From Acaryochloris sp. IP29b_bin.148 (GTDB taxonomy: Bacteria > Cyanobacteriota > Cyanobacteriia > Thermosynechococcales > Thermosynechococcaceae): a stretch of DNA of 46,512 nt. Position 1 is the stretch's first letter. Every line of letters begins with the position of its first letter. The stretch covers positions 1 to 46,512 of the forward strand of contig NZ_JANQOY010000083.1 of assembly GCF_028285565.1 (NCBI RefSeq). Reading direction: 5' to 3'. The notes under the pieces were generated by a model, which was given only the letters and a program-made list of their open reading frames with translations, did not search any database and had not been told where the DNA came from. Below are positions 25,493 through 32,428 of this stretch, one piece after another. A program made the translations under genes and the position numbers.

Positions 25493-26881
25493 ATGAAAAT
25501 GCGATCGCGGTGGGTCATTCTGGCGTTTCTGTTACCTATTTTGATAATTCTGAATCAAGCCAGCCCTGTGTGGCCCTTTTACTTGGGAGGGATTCAGGTC
25601 AATGAACCCAATCCCTCCCGCTGGGTTCAGGCATTAAAGACCGCCGATATGAATACCGTGGAAGTCACCGTCTATGCCACGCAAGCAGAATGGGATTCAG
25701 CCCAGTTGAAATTTGAGGCTGAGGATCAGGGGATTATCCAGGAAATTCGGGCCGCCAAAGCAGCAGGGCTGAACGTGGTGTTAATTCTGCGCATTGCCTT
25801 AGATCATGCCTATCCTCGCAACCATTTCCTCTGGCATGGGCTGATTCTGCCCCACACCGATCAACAACTGACCGAGTGGTTCGAGCAATATACGGCCTTT
25901 GTCCACCAATGGGCCGTGATTGCGGAGGCTGAGGGCGTTGATATTCTCGGGCTTGGGAGTGAAATGAATGCCCTCACCTCGACACAGCCGGTCACAGATC
26001 TACCCGACCTAGAACGCTACTATCTCGATCCGATTCAGCAGCGCGCACTGATCCATAACCTGCTAAAACACAAGGAACGGATTCCCTTTTCTGAACTTCA
26101 GCTAAAAGACGGCCATCGATTTGCCAGCTTAGAAGCGTTTTTAGAACAACGCTTACAAGCTTGGCAGACATGGGCCAAACAGGTCAGTTATTTGGACTCA
26201 GAGGCGACGGCTGTTGTTTGCTGTCGACAGAACAGAGACCGATCGGCCGCCATTGCCAACATTAATCGTCGCCGTCAACGCTTAGACCACCACTGGCGAC
26301 AGTTGATTCAGCAAACGCGTCAGGTCTATCGGGGCAAGCTTACCTATGCAGCTAATTTTGATCAGTATCAGTCCATCGGATTTTGGGATGCCTTGGATTT
26401 TATTGGTGTGAATGCCTATTTCCCGTTGCGATCGCAGCCCTATTCTCAAAACCAGCGGCAACTGCAACAGGCGTTAACCACCGGTTGGCATCAAGTTCTC
26501 AGCGATATAGAGACCTTTCGCCAAGCTCAGTCGATTACGGACAAGCCCGTGATTTTCACGGAATTAGGATACACCCGTTGGGAGCAAAACACCCTCGCCC
26601 CCTGGAGCTATAGCGGTTTTTCTTTGGTGGGAAAACCTGGCCAACAAAAGGTGATCCTGTGGACGATGCAACCGACGAATCCTCAAGAACGCGTCTTAGC
26701 CGTGCAAGCTCTCTACAAGACCGTTAAAGCGCACTATCCCCATCTGTTGCAGGGCATTCTGTATTGGAAAATCTCCACCCAGCCAAACCATCAAGCCGTG
26801 GAACCCTTCGTCTTGATTTTGAATGACTCGCCCCTGGATCCATTGCAAAAGACCTTAAAACAGTTCTTGCAATCCTTCTAA
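25493..26881 (+). CDS. GH113-like TIM-barrel glycosidase, exported
   Basis: 462 residues with an N-terminal hydrophobic segment (WVILAFLLPILIILNQA) that acts as signal peptide or anchor. The rest reads as a glycosidase barrel: MNTVEVTVYATQ, GLNVVLILRI, then ILGLGSEMNAL with a candidate acid/base Glu, DFIGVNAYFPL, and VIFTELGYTRWEQN with a candidate nucleophile Glu, ending with ILYWKIS. These match clan GH-A and resemble family GH113 (beta-mannanase-like). Unusual are a charged helical insert (NRRRQRLDHHWRQLIQQT) and paired cysteines (VVCCRQ). Substrate and localisation are inferred. Confidence 0.75.
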   Translation: MKMRSRWVILAFLLPILIILNQASPVWPFYLGGIQVNEPNPSRWVQALKTADMNTVEVTVYATQAEWDSAQLKFEAEDQGIIQEIRAAKAAGLNVVLILRIALDHAYPRNHFLWHGLILPHTDQQLTEWFEQYTAFVHQWAVIAEAEGVDILGLGSEMNALTSTQPVTDLPDLERYYLDPIQQRALIHNLLKHKERIPFSELQLKDGHRFASLEAFLEQRLQAWQTWAKQVSYLDSEATAVVCCRQNRDRSAAIANINRRRQRLDHHWRQLIQQTRQVYRGKLTYAANFDQYQSIGFWDALDFIGVNAYFPLRSQPYSQNQRQLQQALTTGWHQVLSDIETFRQAQSITDKPVIFTELGYTRWEQNTLAPWSYSGFSLVGKPGQQKVILWTMQPTNPQERVLAVQALYKTVKAHYPHLLQGILYWKISTQPNHQAVEPFVLILNDSPLDPLQKTLKQFLQSF

Positions 26882-27002
26882 ATCACAGTCGAGCTAAGCC
26901 AGCTAGGCCGATTGCTATTCTAAGAAAACATCTGGGTCAATCCACAGGGCAGCTGCCCAGAGACCTGGATATGATGCCCCTCTCGACCAGAACACGACCC
27001 TG

Positions 27003-27857
27003 ATGACCTCTGTTGCCCCTGCCCCTCCCTGGACCCTGCGTGAACACACCTTTCACTGGGGTACTCGCACCTATTTAATGGGGATTTTGAATGTTACGCC
27101 CGACAGTTTTAGTGATGGTGGCCAGTTTAACTCGCGGCAAGCGGCAGTCGAGCAGGCCCATCATCTAGTGCAAGCGGGCATGGATATTCTCGATATTGGC
27201 GGTCAATCCACCCGCCCCCAAGCCGTAGAAGTCCCGGAAGCGGAAGAACGAGAACGGGTGATTCCGGTAATCCAGGCGATTCGGACTCAGCTGTCCATTC
27301 CCATCTCGGTGGATACTACTCGCGCCTCAGTAGCAGAGGCTGCGATCGCAGCCGGAGCCGATCTCGTCAATGACGTTTCAGGCGGTATAGACGATCCAAA
27401 GATGCTCCCCATCGTGGCGAAACTGAAGGTGCCCATCATTTTGATGCATCGGCGAGGCACACCCCAAACCATGCAGCAGCTGACCGACTACGACAATTTA
27501 CTTGAAGAGATTATTCGCTTTTTAGATCAGCAAATTCACGCGGCGCTAGCAGCAGGTATTTCCCCAGATCACCTAGCCATTGATCCAGGCATTGGCTTTG
27601 CGAAAACAGGTCCCCAAAATCTAGAACTCCTGCGCCAGCTACCTCAACTACAGCGCTTGCACTGCCCAATCCTGGTAGGGCCATCGCGGAAAAGCTTTAT
27701 TGGTCACATTCTGAACCAACCTGACCCACAGAAACGGGTTTGGGGGACTGCTGCGGCCTGCTGTGCAGCCATTCAAGGGGGAGCGGACCTACTTCGCATC
27801 CACGATGGCGCGGCGATGCGAGAGGTTTGCCAAGTGGCCGATGCCATCTGGCGTTAG
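27003..27857 (+). CDS. folP: Dihydropteroate synthase
   Basis: Joins p-aminobenzoate to dihydropterin pyrophosphate in folate synthesis; target of sulfonamides. 284 residues, typical length. The pterin and pABA site motifs are LMGILNVTPDSFSDGGQF, DIGGQSTRPQA, ISVDTTRASVAEAA, LVNDVSGG, ILMHRRGTPQTM, DPGIGFAKTGPQNLELL, GPSRKSFIGHIL and the final LLRIHDG. The start ATG 27003 is followed by a short non-conserved leader. It stands between the glycosidase and the hli gene on the same strand with a gap of about 120 bases on each side. Confidence 0.97.
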   Translation: MTSVAPAPPWTLREHTFHWGTRTYLMGILNVTPDSFSDGGQFNSRQAAVEQAHHLVQAGMDILDIGGQSTRPQAVEVPEAEERERVIPVIQAIRTQLSIPISVDTTRASVAEAAIAAGADLVNDVSGGIDDPKMLPIVAKLKVPIILMHRRGTPQTMQQLTDYDNLLEEIIRFLDQQIHAALAAGISPDHLAIDPGIGFAKTGPQNLELLRQLPQLQRLHCPILVGPSRKSFIGHILNQPDPQKRVWGTAAACCAAIQGGADLLRIHDGAAMREVCQVADAIWR

Positions 27858-27896
27858 GTAATCACTGCAACTCCAGTACTGTTCTTTTTGTTAAAA

Positions 27897-27932
27897 TTGA
27901 CTTAGAAACCCTCAGACTCTTATTCTGAGTCT
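27897..27932 (+). promoter_or_regulatory. Putative hli promoter with overlapping dyads
   Basis: TTGACT (27897-27902) and TATTCT (27921-27926) are spaced by 18 bases, about 40 bases before hli. Two mutually exclusive hairpins overlap the -10: CTCAGA 27911-27916 with TCTGAG 27924-27929, and AGACTC 27914-27919 with GAGTCT 27927-27932. Confidence 0.35.
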
Positions 27933-27965
27933 TAAGTAAACTTTCTTAACATTTTCCTGCGAACC

Positions 27966-28130
27966 ATGATTGAACCCAGCCGCGTTCCTAAACTCTATTC
28001 TCCAAAGATTGGATTCAATGAATTTGCAGAGCGGTTTAGTGGTCGTGCGGCCATGCTCGCTTTTATTGCAGCGATCGTGTTTGAAGCCGTGACAGGTCAA
28101 GGCATTTTTTCCTGGCTGGGTCTCGCTTAA
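27966..28130 (+). CDS. High-light-inducible protein (Hli/Scp), single-helix Cab-like
   Basis: A 54-residue protein starting MIEPSRVPKLYSPKIG. The core is the chlorophyll-binding helix FAERFSGRAAMLAFIAAIVFEAVTG: Glu22 and Arg27 form the intra-dimer ion pair and the following residues the chlorophyll site of the LHC superfamily. It ends GIFSWLGLA. Hli proteins dimerise in the thylakoid, bind chlorophyll and carotenoid, and protect photosystem assembly under excess light. The gene is easily overlooked because of its size. A strong terminator hairpin follows at 28181, so it is probably a single-gene transcript. Confidence 0.9.
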   Translation: MIEPSRVPKLYSPKIGFNEFAERFSGRAAMLAFIAAIVFEAVTGQGIFSWLGLA

Positions 28131-28180
28131 TTCCAAATCACAGGGAGTGCTCGACCCTTGTACTCCCCTATTGCAGCGAT

Positions 28181-28215
28181 CCTGAACAGCGCTAATCCCC
28201 TTAGCAATGTTCGGG
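28181..28215 (+). terminator. Terminator downstream of hli
   Basis: CCTGAACA...GCTAA pairs with TTAGC...TGTTCGGG (one wobble, a two-base internal mismatch, loop TCCCC), followed by a T-rich stretch (TTGTTCTGTTTTG). Confidence 0.65.
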
Positions 28216-28295
28216 ATTGTTCTGTTTTGTGAGTTGAAAGCGGAACTCTTTATTCCCCCCTCTGCGTCGATGGTTTTAATCTAAGCACTTGCCCT

Positions 28296-28781
28296 ATGCC
28301 AAACCGTTTACTCTATCCCCTCCTGATTACGACCCTGGTTACAGGTGCGATCGCTCCGGCCAGCCCAGCCACATCTGAACCATCCTTCCATCTAGCGAAG
28401 AAGGAAGAAAAGCCGCCAGATGCGTTGGTCACAGAGGTTGAAATCCTCAAAGAGAATCTTGCTGACACTTGGTTTTATACCCTGAGGGGAAGTTTAAAGA
28501 ATCAATCCGAGGCCACCATCCTCACGCCCCTGGTCTATTACGAAATTTACTCGGAAACGACGGATCGAATCGTCGAGGCAGGCACCGTCACCATTGAGCC
28601 AAAGGTCTTACCCGCAGGGGAAGTCGGGACGTTCCAAAAGGAGCTGAACACCGATGGCAGAATCAGAATTACTCGGGTGCAGTGGCAACAAGGGGACAAA
28701 AGCGTCAAATCCCATAAGCAGTTGCAGTTTTTTCCTGTAGAAGCTGAGACCTCTGAAGAGACTGAAGCCCCAGAAAGCTAA
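28296..28781 (+). CDS. Exported protein with a probable beta-sandwich domain
   Basis: 161 residues. A signal peptide (MPNRLLYPLLITTLVTGAIA, cleavage near SPA-TS) precedes a charged linker (KKEEKPPDA). One beta-rich domain follows: VTEVEILKENLADTWFYTLRGSLKNQSEATILTPLVYYEIYSETTDRIVEAGTVTIEP and LPAGEVGTFQKEL. The pattern of long strands with LPAGE resembles FxLYD/DUF3426-like transport-associated domains found in exported bacterial proteins. The C-terminus is acidic (EAETSEETEAPES). Function is unknown. A terminator is present about 120 bases downstream. Confidence 0.72.
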   Translation: MPNRLLYPLLITTLVTGAIAPASPATSEPSFHLAKKEEKPPDALVTEVEILKENLADTWFYTLRGSLKNQSEATILTPLVYYEIYSETTDRIVEAGTVTIEPKVLPAGEVGTFQKELNTDGRIRITRVQWQQGDKSVKSHKQLQFFPVEAETSEETEAPES

Positions 28782-28903
28782 ACCTGTTGGGCTAATCCCA
28801 AATTCCCAGTGAATCCTTGCTCTATTCTCAGAATCCCATCATTCAGCATTCAGATTCCATCTTTACAATCGAAGGAGATTAACTTCTCACACCAAGGAGT
28901 CTG

Positions 28904-28931
28904 CCCAGGGGAATCTTTCCCTGGGTTTTTT
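28904..28931 (+). terminator. Rho-independent terminator
   Basis: CCCAGGG (28904-28910) and CCCTGGG (28919-28925) form a 7-base GC-rich stem with an 8-base loop, followed by TTTTTTAT. It ends the transcript of the exported-protein gene. Confidence 0.85.
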
Positions 28932-29074
28932 ATAGGAGCCAACAAAGCTTTTGAGCGTTCCCAATAAAGCACTGGAGTAAACCAACTGATGCTACTCTAA
29001 TCCCTCAATATAAGACGAAAATTGAAGCCCCCACCCTCTGTCGTTATTATGGGCTTGAGAAGCTCCAGTTAATT

Positions 29075-29115
29075 CTGCATTAGCCCCCTAAATCCCCCAT
29101 TCTGGGGGACTTTGA
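29075..29115 (+). repeat. Left inverted repeat of the nuclease element
   Basis: Begins CTGCATTAGCCCCCTAAATC and ends GGGGGACTTTGA. It holds an internal 7-base hairpin TCCCCCA-TTC-TGGGGGA. The last codons and the TAA of the nuclease gene lie inside this repeat, so the protein tail (KSPRMGDLGG) is repeat-encoded. Confidence 0.85.
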
Positions 29116-29505
29116 CTGTAGAGCAATGCTTTGCTCACTCGCATGTCGGATTTGCTGAAGTACATGCTCTAGGTGGTGCATAACGTCTGAGTTGTGGAAT
29201 CGGATCACTCGGTAACCAAGCTGGTTAAGTTGCTCGGTACGGGCTTCGTCGTACTCTACCTGCTGATTGTGGATGTCGCCGTCTAGTTCAATCACTAATC
29301 GGCATTGGGGACAGTAAAAATCGACAATGAACGAACTGATGGGATGTTGACAGCGGAATTTCAGACCGCTGAGTTGACGTTTTTGCAGTGCTTTCCACAG
29401 CTTTTGTTCGGCGGTTGTTAGATTTAGTCTCAGTCGTCGTGCGGCGGCAATGATTGCTGGGGTCGTGCCGCGAATGCGGTAGTGTTGCCGTTGCTTCTCT
29501 CGCAT
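29080..29505 (-). CDS. DUF559 (Vsr-like, PD-(D/E)XK) nuclease-domain protein
   Basis: 141 residues. The domain starts with NLTTAEQKLWKALQKRQLSGLKFRCQHP, then SSFIVDFYCPQCRLVIELDGDIH, with the catalytic-type Asp (VDFYC) and ELDG pair. It continues with DEARTEQLNQLGYRVIRFHNSDV and a final helix (LEHVLQQI). DUF559 is related to very-short-patch-repair endonucleases, and most members are uncharacterised. The N-terminal about 25 residues are very basic (REKQRQHYRIRG, AARRLRLN), fitting nucleic-acid binding. The last ten residues and the stop codon are encoded by the left inverted repeat, so the gene and the repeat have moved or been copied as one unit. Confidence 0.87.
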   Translation of the reverse strand: MREKQRQHYRIRGTTPAIIAAARRLRLNLTTAEQKLWKALQKRQLSGLKFRCQHPISSFIVDFYCPQCRLVIELDGDIHNQQVEYDEARTEQLNQLGYRVIRFHNSDVMHHLEHVLQQIRHASEQSIALQSKSPRMGDLGG

Positions 29506-29550
29506 CTTGTTACCCCTAACCCTGTCTCACATCTAAGATAATCAAAAATC

Positions 29551-29591
29551 TCAAAGTCCCCCATTTTGGGGGATTTAGGGGGCTAATGCAG
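29551..29591 (-). repeat. Right inverted repeat of the nuclease element
   Basis: Reverse complement of the left repeat except for three bases in the hairpin loop (AAA in place of TTC as read in the left orientation). It lies about 45 bases upstream of the nuclease ATG, so it may also carry promoter or binding functions. Confidence 0.85.
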
Positions 29592-29711
29592 CATAATTGT
29601 GACTATTGACTAGAAAAATAGCATGAGCATTGTATCTAGTTCTGAGAAATCGTGGTTTCCTTAAAAATCTACCCCTAGCGAACTTAAAAGAGTTTTGTCC
29701 TGCACTCAATT

Positions 29712-29930
29712 CTAATCCTTATAACCCGTTAAGTGCTGCAACATCGTATCCAATTTTGACTCCAGCACATCCATTCGGGAGTCAAAATGATTTTCTAATG
29801 TCTCAAATGCTTCACCGATCCAACCCTGTGGATCAACAACATGATCTATCTCTTGAAGTCCCGACTCTAACTTTGCAACTCGGCGCTCTATCGCAGCCAC
29901 ACGCCGTTGCCAATCCAATTCGCTAGCCAT
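29712..29930 (-). CDS. Small coiled-coil protein (third gene of RHH operon)
   Basis: 72 residues from ATG 29930, with GGAAGGTG five bases before it. Two heptad helices (WQRRVAAIERRVAKLESGL and FETLENHFDSRMDVLESKLDTMLQHL) are linked by EIDHVVDPQGWIGEA. No membrane helix or catalytic motif is seen. It lies 56 bases after the 88-residue coiled-coil gene and shares its strand, so the three are probably one transcript. Function is unknown; oligomerisation with the neighbouring protein is plausible. Confidence 0.6.
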   Translation of the reverse strand: MASELDWQRRVAAIERRVAKLESGLQEIDHVVDPQGWIGEAFETLENHFDSRMDVLESKLDTMLQHLTGYKD

Positions 29931-29986
29931 CCATCACCTTCCATATTGTTTGAGTGGTTGGGGTATAGTCCTATCTCATTCAGCCA

Positions 29987-30253
29987 CTAATCAGATAACG
30001 ATTGAATCGACTTTGCATTAGATTCAACAATCTTTTCAATGCGATCCAAGCGATCAGTTGGGCGTTGCATGAACTCTCGGTGTGCATCAACCATAGCAGC
30101 AACGGCCTGAACCATACCTCGATATTGCCGCTGGGTCTCAGCAATGGCTTGTTGCATTTCCGTGAGGGATTGCTGGTTGGCCTGCCGATTGGCCTGGATA
30201 GCTTTAGCATTAGCCTCTACAACAGCCTCAATGCGGTCAAGCCGAGTCGTCAT
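29987..30253 (-). CDS. Small coiled-coil protein (second gene of RHH operon)
   Basis: 88 residues. It starts and ends with the same motif, RLDRIEAVVEANAKAIQ (residues 4-20) and RLDRIEKIVESNAKSIQ (about 68-84). The two flank a Gln/Ala-rich helix (NRQANQQSLTEMQQAIAETQRQ), an internal duplication that suggests a hairpin or trimeric coiled coil. The ATG overlaps the stop of the RHH gene (ATGA), and GGGAGG sits just upstream within that gene. It resembles the coiled-coil repeat proteins often placed next to small DNA-binding proteins in cyanobacteria; no role is assigned. Confidence 0.65.
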   Translation of the reverse strand: MTTRLDRIEAVVEANAKAIQANRQANQQSLTEMQQAIAETQRQYRGMVQAVAAMVDAHREFMQRPTDRLDRIEKIVESNAKSIQSLSD

Positions 30254-30462
30254 TCACGACCTCCCATAAGTTCCTTCTTGGCTGCTTCAGTAATCACACG
30301 ACGAAGCCAAGCAGAACGATTAGGAAGGGCACGAACGGCAGCATCTACATCCACAGGTACTCTCGCCATTAGAGCCGTCGCTCCTAATGGCTCTGTTGTA
30401 TCGTCCATGCGAGGTATCGACTTGAGGTTGTTAGGGTTAGGGTTTGGGTTTGGATTGCCCAT
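30250..30462 (-). CDS. Ribbon-helix-helix-like small protein (first gene of operon)
   Basis: 70 residues. An Asn-Pro repeat at the N-terminus (NPNPNPNPNN) and an acidic spacer precede a 40-residue unit ALMARVPVDVDAAVRALP, then NRSAWLRRVITEAAKKELM. This has the strand-helix-helix pattern of RHH DNA-binding proteins and antitoxins. An in-frame ATG at 30408 (MDDTTEPLG) would remove the repeat. A palindrome sits 14 bases upstream of the ATG, as expected for an autoregulated operon. The stop overlaps the next gene. RHH assignment is by pattern only, without a profile search. Confidence 0.6.
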   Translation of the reverse strand: MGNPNPNPNPNNLKSIPRMDDTTEPLGATALMARVPVDVDAAVRALPNRSAWLRRVITEAAKKELMGGRE

Positions 30463-30473
30463 AAGCTACAAAC

Positions 30474-30490
30474 TATTGTATACAACAATA
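30474..30490 (-). promoter_or_regulatory. Palindromic operator candidate of the RHH operon
   Basis: The perfect 10-base palindrome TTGTATACAA (30476-30485) overlaps a second dyad, TATTGT and ACAATA separated by five bases. It lies 14 bases before the start of the RHH-like gene. This is the usual place for binding by a self-repressing RHH dimer. Confidence 0.5.
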
Positions 30491-31655
30491 TAGCATCTTT
30501 GAAGCTTGCAGAAATTAGCTTTTTCTTTATAAAAAATATTAGCTCACAAAAAAATCAATGCTGCCCTTTATTTTTGCCAAAACAAAAGAACAGACAGAAT
30601 CAGGCTACAAAAACTTACCATTACAAAAAATATTTTTGATTTTTCTTTCTGTTAGAAAGTTACAATTAATTTTCACTTAAACCAATGAGAGATGGCATTT
30701 TCAATACCAGCATAGAAATTTGCAGTATTTTCTTATTTTTTCTATTTTTGATGTATTTTTTAAGTTATATACATGTTTTTTGAGGAAGTATATGCTTAAA
30801 GAAAAATTTTTATTAATTGAAAAACAAATGCAGATATGAACTAATTGATGCTGTATTTGTCCTCAATAGAGGATGGGCTATTAACTTTGGAGATGGGAAA
30901 GGAGCATATCAAAGAATTAATTCAAAGAATCAACCTGATACTGGGTGGATTGGCATGGATTCAAATTCAGTGTTGTTTCAGTTCTTTGGTTGGTTTTCAG
31001 CTGTATCGCCAAAAATTTTAATTTTTGAGTCCATTATTCTTCGATATATGATGCATATCCAAAGATAAAACGATAGCTACTCTAACCTATTCATATTAGT
31101 GAATGCTTTTTGGGAATTCATTTCTCTAAAAGGCTGTTTTTAAAACCTATCTTCTACGAAAAACATGCATTTTAGGCTCTGTATCCCAACGAGAGATCAC
31201 AGACTACTGACTGGCCTCTTCGAACATCCTCTAAAACAACCAAACATAAAGAGCCTATTCTGGCTTGGGTCCATGATCGCCTGTAATAGTTCATACCTAG
31301 ATTAAGGCTTGTTCATTTACTGACAGGTTAGGTCCAACGTAGCCTAATTTATCCTCGGTCATACACAACCTGGACTTTATCTCTATTCTAGACCTCTTGC
31401 ATAATTCAACTAACGATTTGGTAGAGGACTTAAAATTCGAGTCAGATCGCGACATTCTTTGCGTAAGTAGCACATCATGAAATGAATATTGCAAGAGGTC
31501 TTCTTTTCTCTCATGGGTTAATCCTTTCCGGTCACTTGTTACAAACTAACCAGCTTTAACAAACATAAATTCGATGTGGCGATTCACTCAAAAATAGACC
31601 TGAAAGCTAGTTATAAAAGCCTTCAAGCCTTATCAAGATTAAGTTTTACAACTAA
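30491..31655. other. AT-rich, gene-poor region between the RHH operon and tRNA-Val
   Basis: About 1.2 kb with long A/T runs and no supported gene. One frame (30817-31068, TTG start, 83 codons) contains GWAINFGDGKGAYQRIN but has no ribosome site or recognisable family; it may be a gene remnant. A MITE-like element lies at 31390-31501. The base composition differs strongly from the flanking chromosome, as expected for an insertion zone. Confidence 0.55.
31390..31501. mobile_element. MITE-like element, 112 bases
   Basis: Terminal inverted repeats start AGACCTCTTGCA at both ends (31390-31407 and 31484-31501, 16 of 18 matching). They are flanked by TCT on both sides (31387-31389, 31502-31504), a possible 3-base target duplication. 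The ends resemble those of IS5-group elements common in cyanobacteria. There is no transposase inside, so it would be moved in trans. Confidence 0.6.
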
Positions 31656-31728
<73 letters not shown>

Positions 31729-31834
31729 TTACGATTGAAGCAATCGAAGATGTATTGTAGCAGACCGTTGCTAGGTTTACCCACAAAATCAATAAATCCA
31801 GCATAATGGATGCAACTTTTCCCTCACCTCTCCC

Positions 31835-32350
31835 ATGCCCTCTGGCCGCACCCATGACCAAATTACCCTAGGGATGCTTCCCGGTATTACCATCATTACC
31901 CTGGTCCTCAGTCGGAGTGCCAGCTTGACCCTAAGTTTAAGTAGCGCTTTTTTATTTAGTGGGCTGATGTTTGGCCCCGATCTTGATATTTACTCCGTTC
32001 AATACAAACGGTGGGGATGGCTCAGAGGGATTTGGTTGCCCTACCAAAAGCTACTGCACCACCGTTCTTGGCTCTCTCATGGCCCCATTATCGGCACCCT
32101 ACTACGGTTGTTCTATTTGGGTCTCTGGCTGGGAATGGGCGCTGCGCTGACAGGCGTCCTACTCACTCAAGTTGGGGATATCTCGATTGAAAGCCAGAGT
32201 CTTTTGCAACAGGTCGAACAATACCGCCAACGCTATTTGCCTGAAGGACTCGCTATTCTATTGGGACTAGAATTAGGAGCCATGAGCCATTCCTTTAGTG
32301 ATGGCCTCAGTTCGCTATGCAAATCAACCTTCAAACGGTTGAAGTTCTAA
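31835..32350 (+). CDS. DUF2227 family putative metal-binding membrane protein
   Basis: 171 residues. The N-terminus MPSGRTHDQITLGMLPG and the motif GLMFGPDLDIYSVQYKRWGWLRGIWLPYQKLLHHRSWLSHGPIIGTLLR are characteristic of DUF2227. The conserved His and Asp residues (THD, PDLD, HHRSWLSHG) resemble the metal site of YdjM/LexA-regulated membrane hydrolases. Three to four membrane helices are visible. The family is widespread in cyanobacteria with no known reaction. The start is fixed by the conserved N-terminus although the ribosome site is weak. The tRNA-Val gene lies upstream on the other strand. Confidence 0.85.
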   Translation: MPSGRTHDQITLGMLPGITIITLVLSRSASLTLSLSSAFLFSGLMFGPDLDIYSVQYKRWGWLRGIWLPYQKLLHHRSWLSHGPIIGTLLRLFYLGLWLGMGAALTGVLLTQVGDISIESQSLLQQVEQYRQRYLPEGLAILLGLELGAMSHSFSDGLSSLCKSTFKRLKF

Positions 32351-32428
32351 GATGCTGCGCCCCTAGATCAGCAATCTTGATCACTTCCCTTGAATTACTG
32401 GCTATATGGCTGGTAAATAACGCATCAT

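Larger units (their letters stand above)
29075..29591. mobile_element. Inverted-repeat element carrying a DUF559 nuclease gene
   Basis: A 517-base unit bounded by 41-base inverted repeats (29075-29115 and 29551-29591), with almost nothing inside except one nuclease gene. The repeats agree at 38 of 41 positions, and all three differences fall in the loop of an internal hairpin. No transposase is encoded, so mobility would need help from outside or from the nuclease. Short TAATT sequences occur on both outer sides (29070-29074 and 29594-29598) but are not symmetrically placed, so a target duplication is doubtful. The repeat core GGGGGATTTAGGGGGCTAA looks like repeat families I have seen widely in cyanobacteria. 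Confidence 0.6.

Noticed and set aside
27885..27905. Possible HLR1 (RpaB) box upstream of hli
   Set aside because: GTTAAAAT and CTTAGAAA resemble the half-sites, but the spacing and several bases do not fit, so it is not listed.
30405..30462. TTAGGG-like tandem repeat resembling a eukaryotic telomere
   Set aside because: Only a few units and in frame within a small gene; better explained as Asn-Pro codon repeats.
30817..31068. 83-codon TTG-start frame in the AT-rich region
   Set aside because: No ribosome binding site, no recognisable family and located in low-GC sequence; at best a gene remnant, so it is described only within the intergenic entry.
31297..31494. 65-codon frame on the minus strand
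   Set aside because: It spans the MITE-like element and its start codons come from the terminal repeat; no coding evidence.
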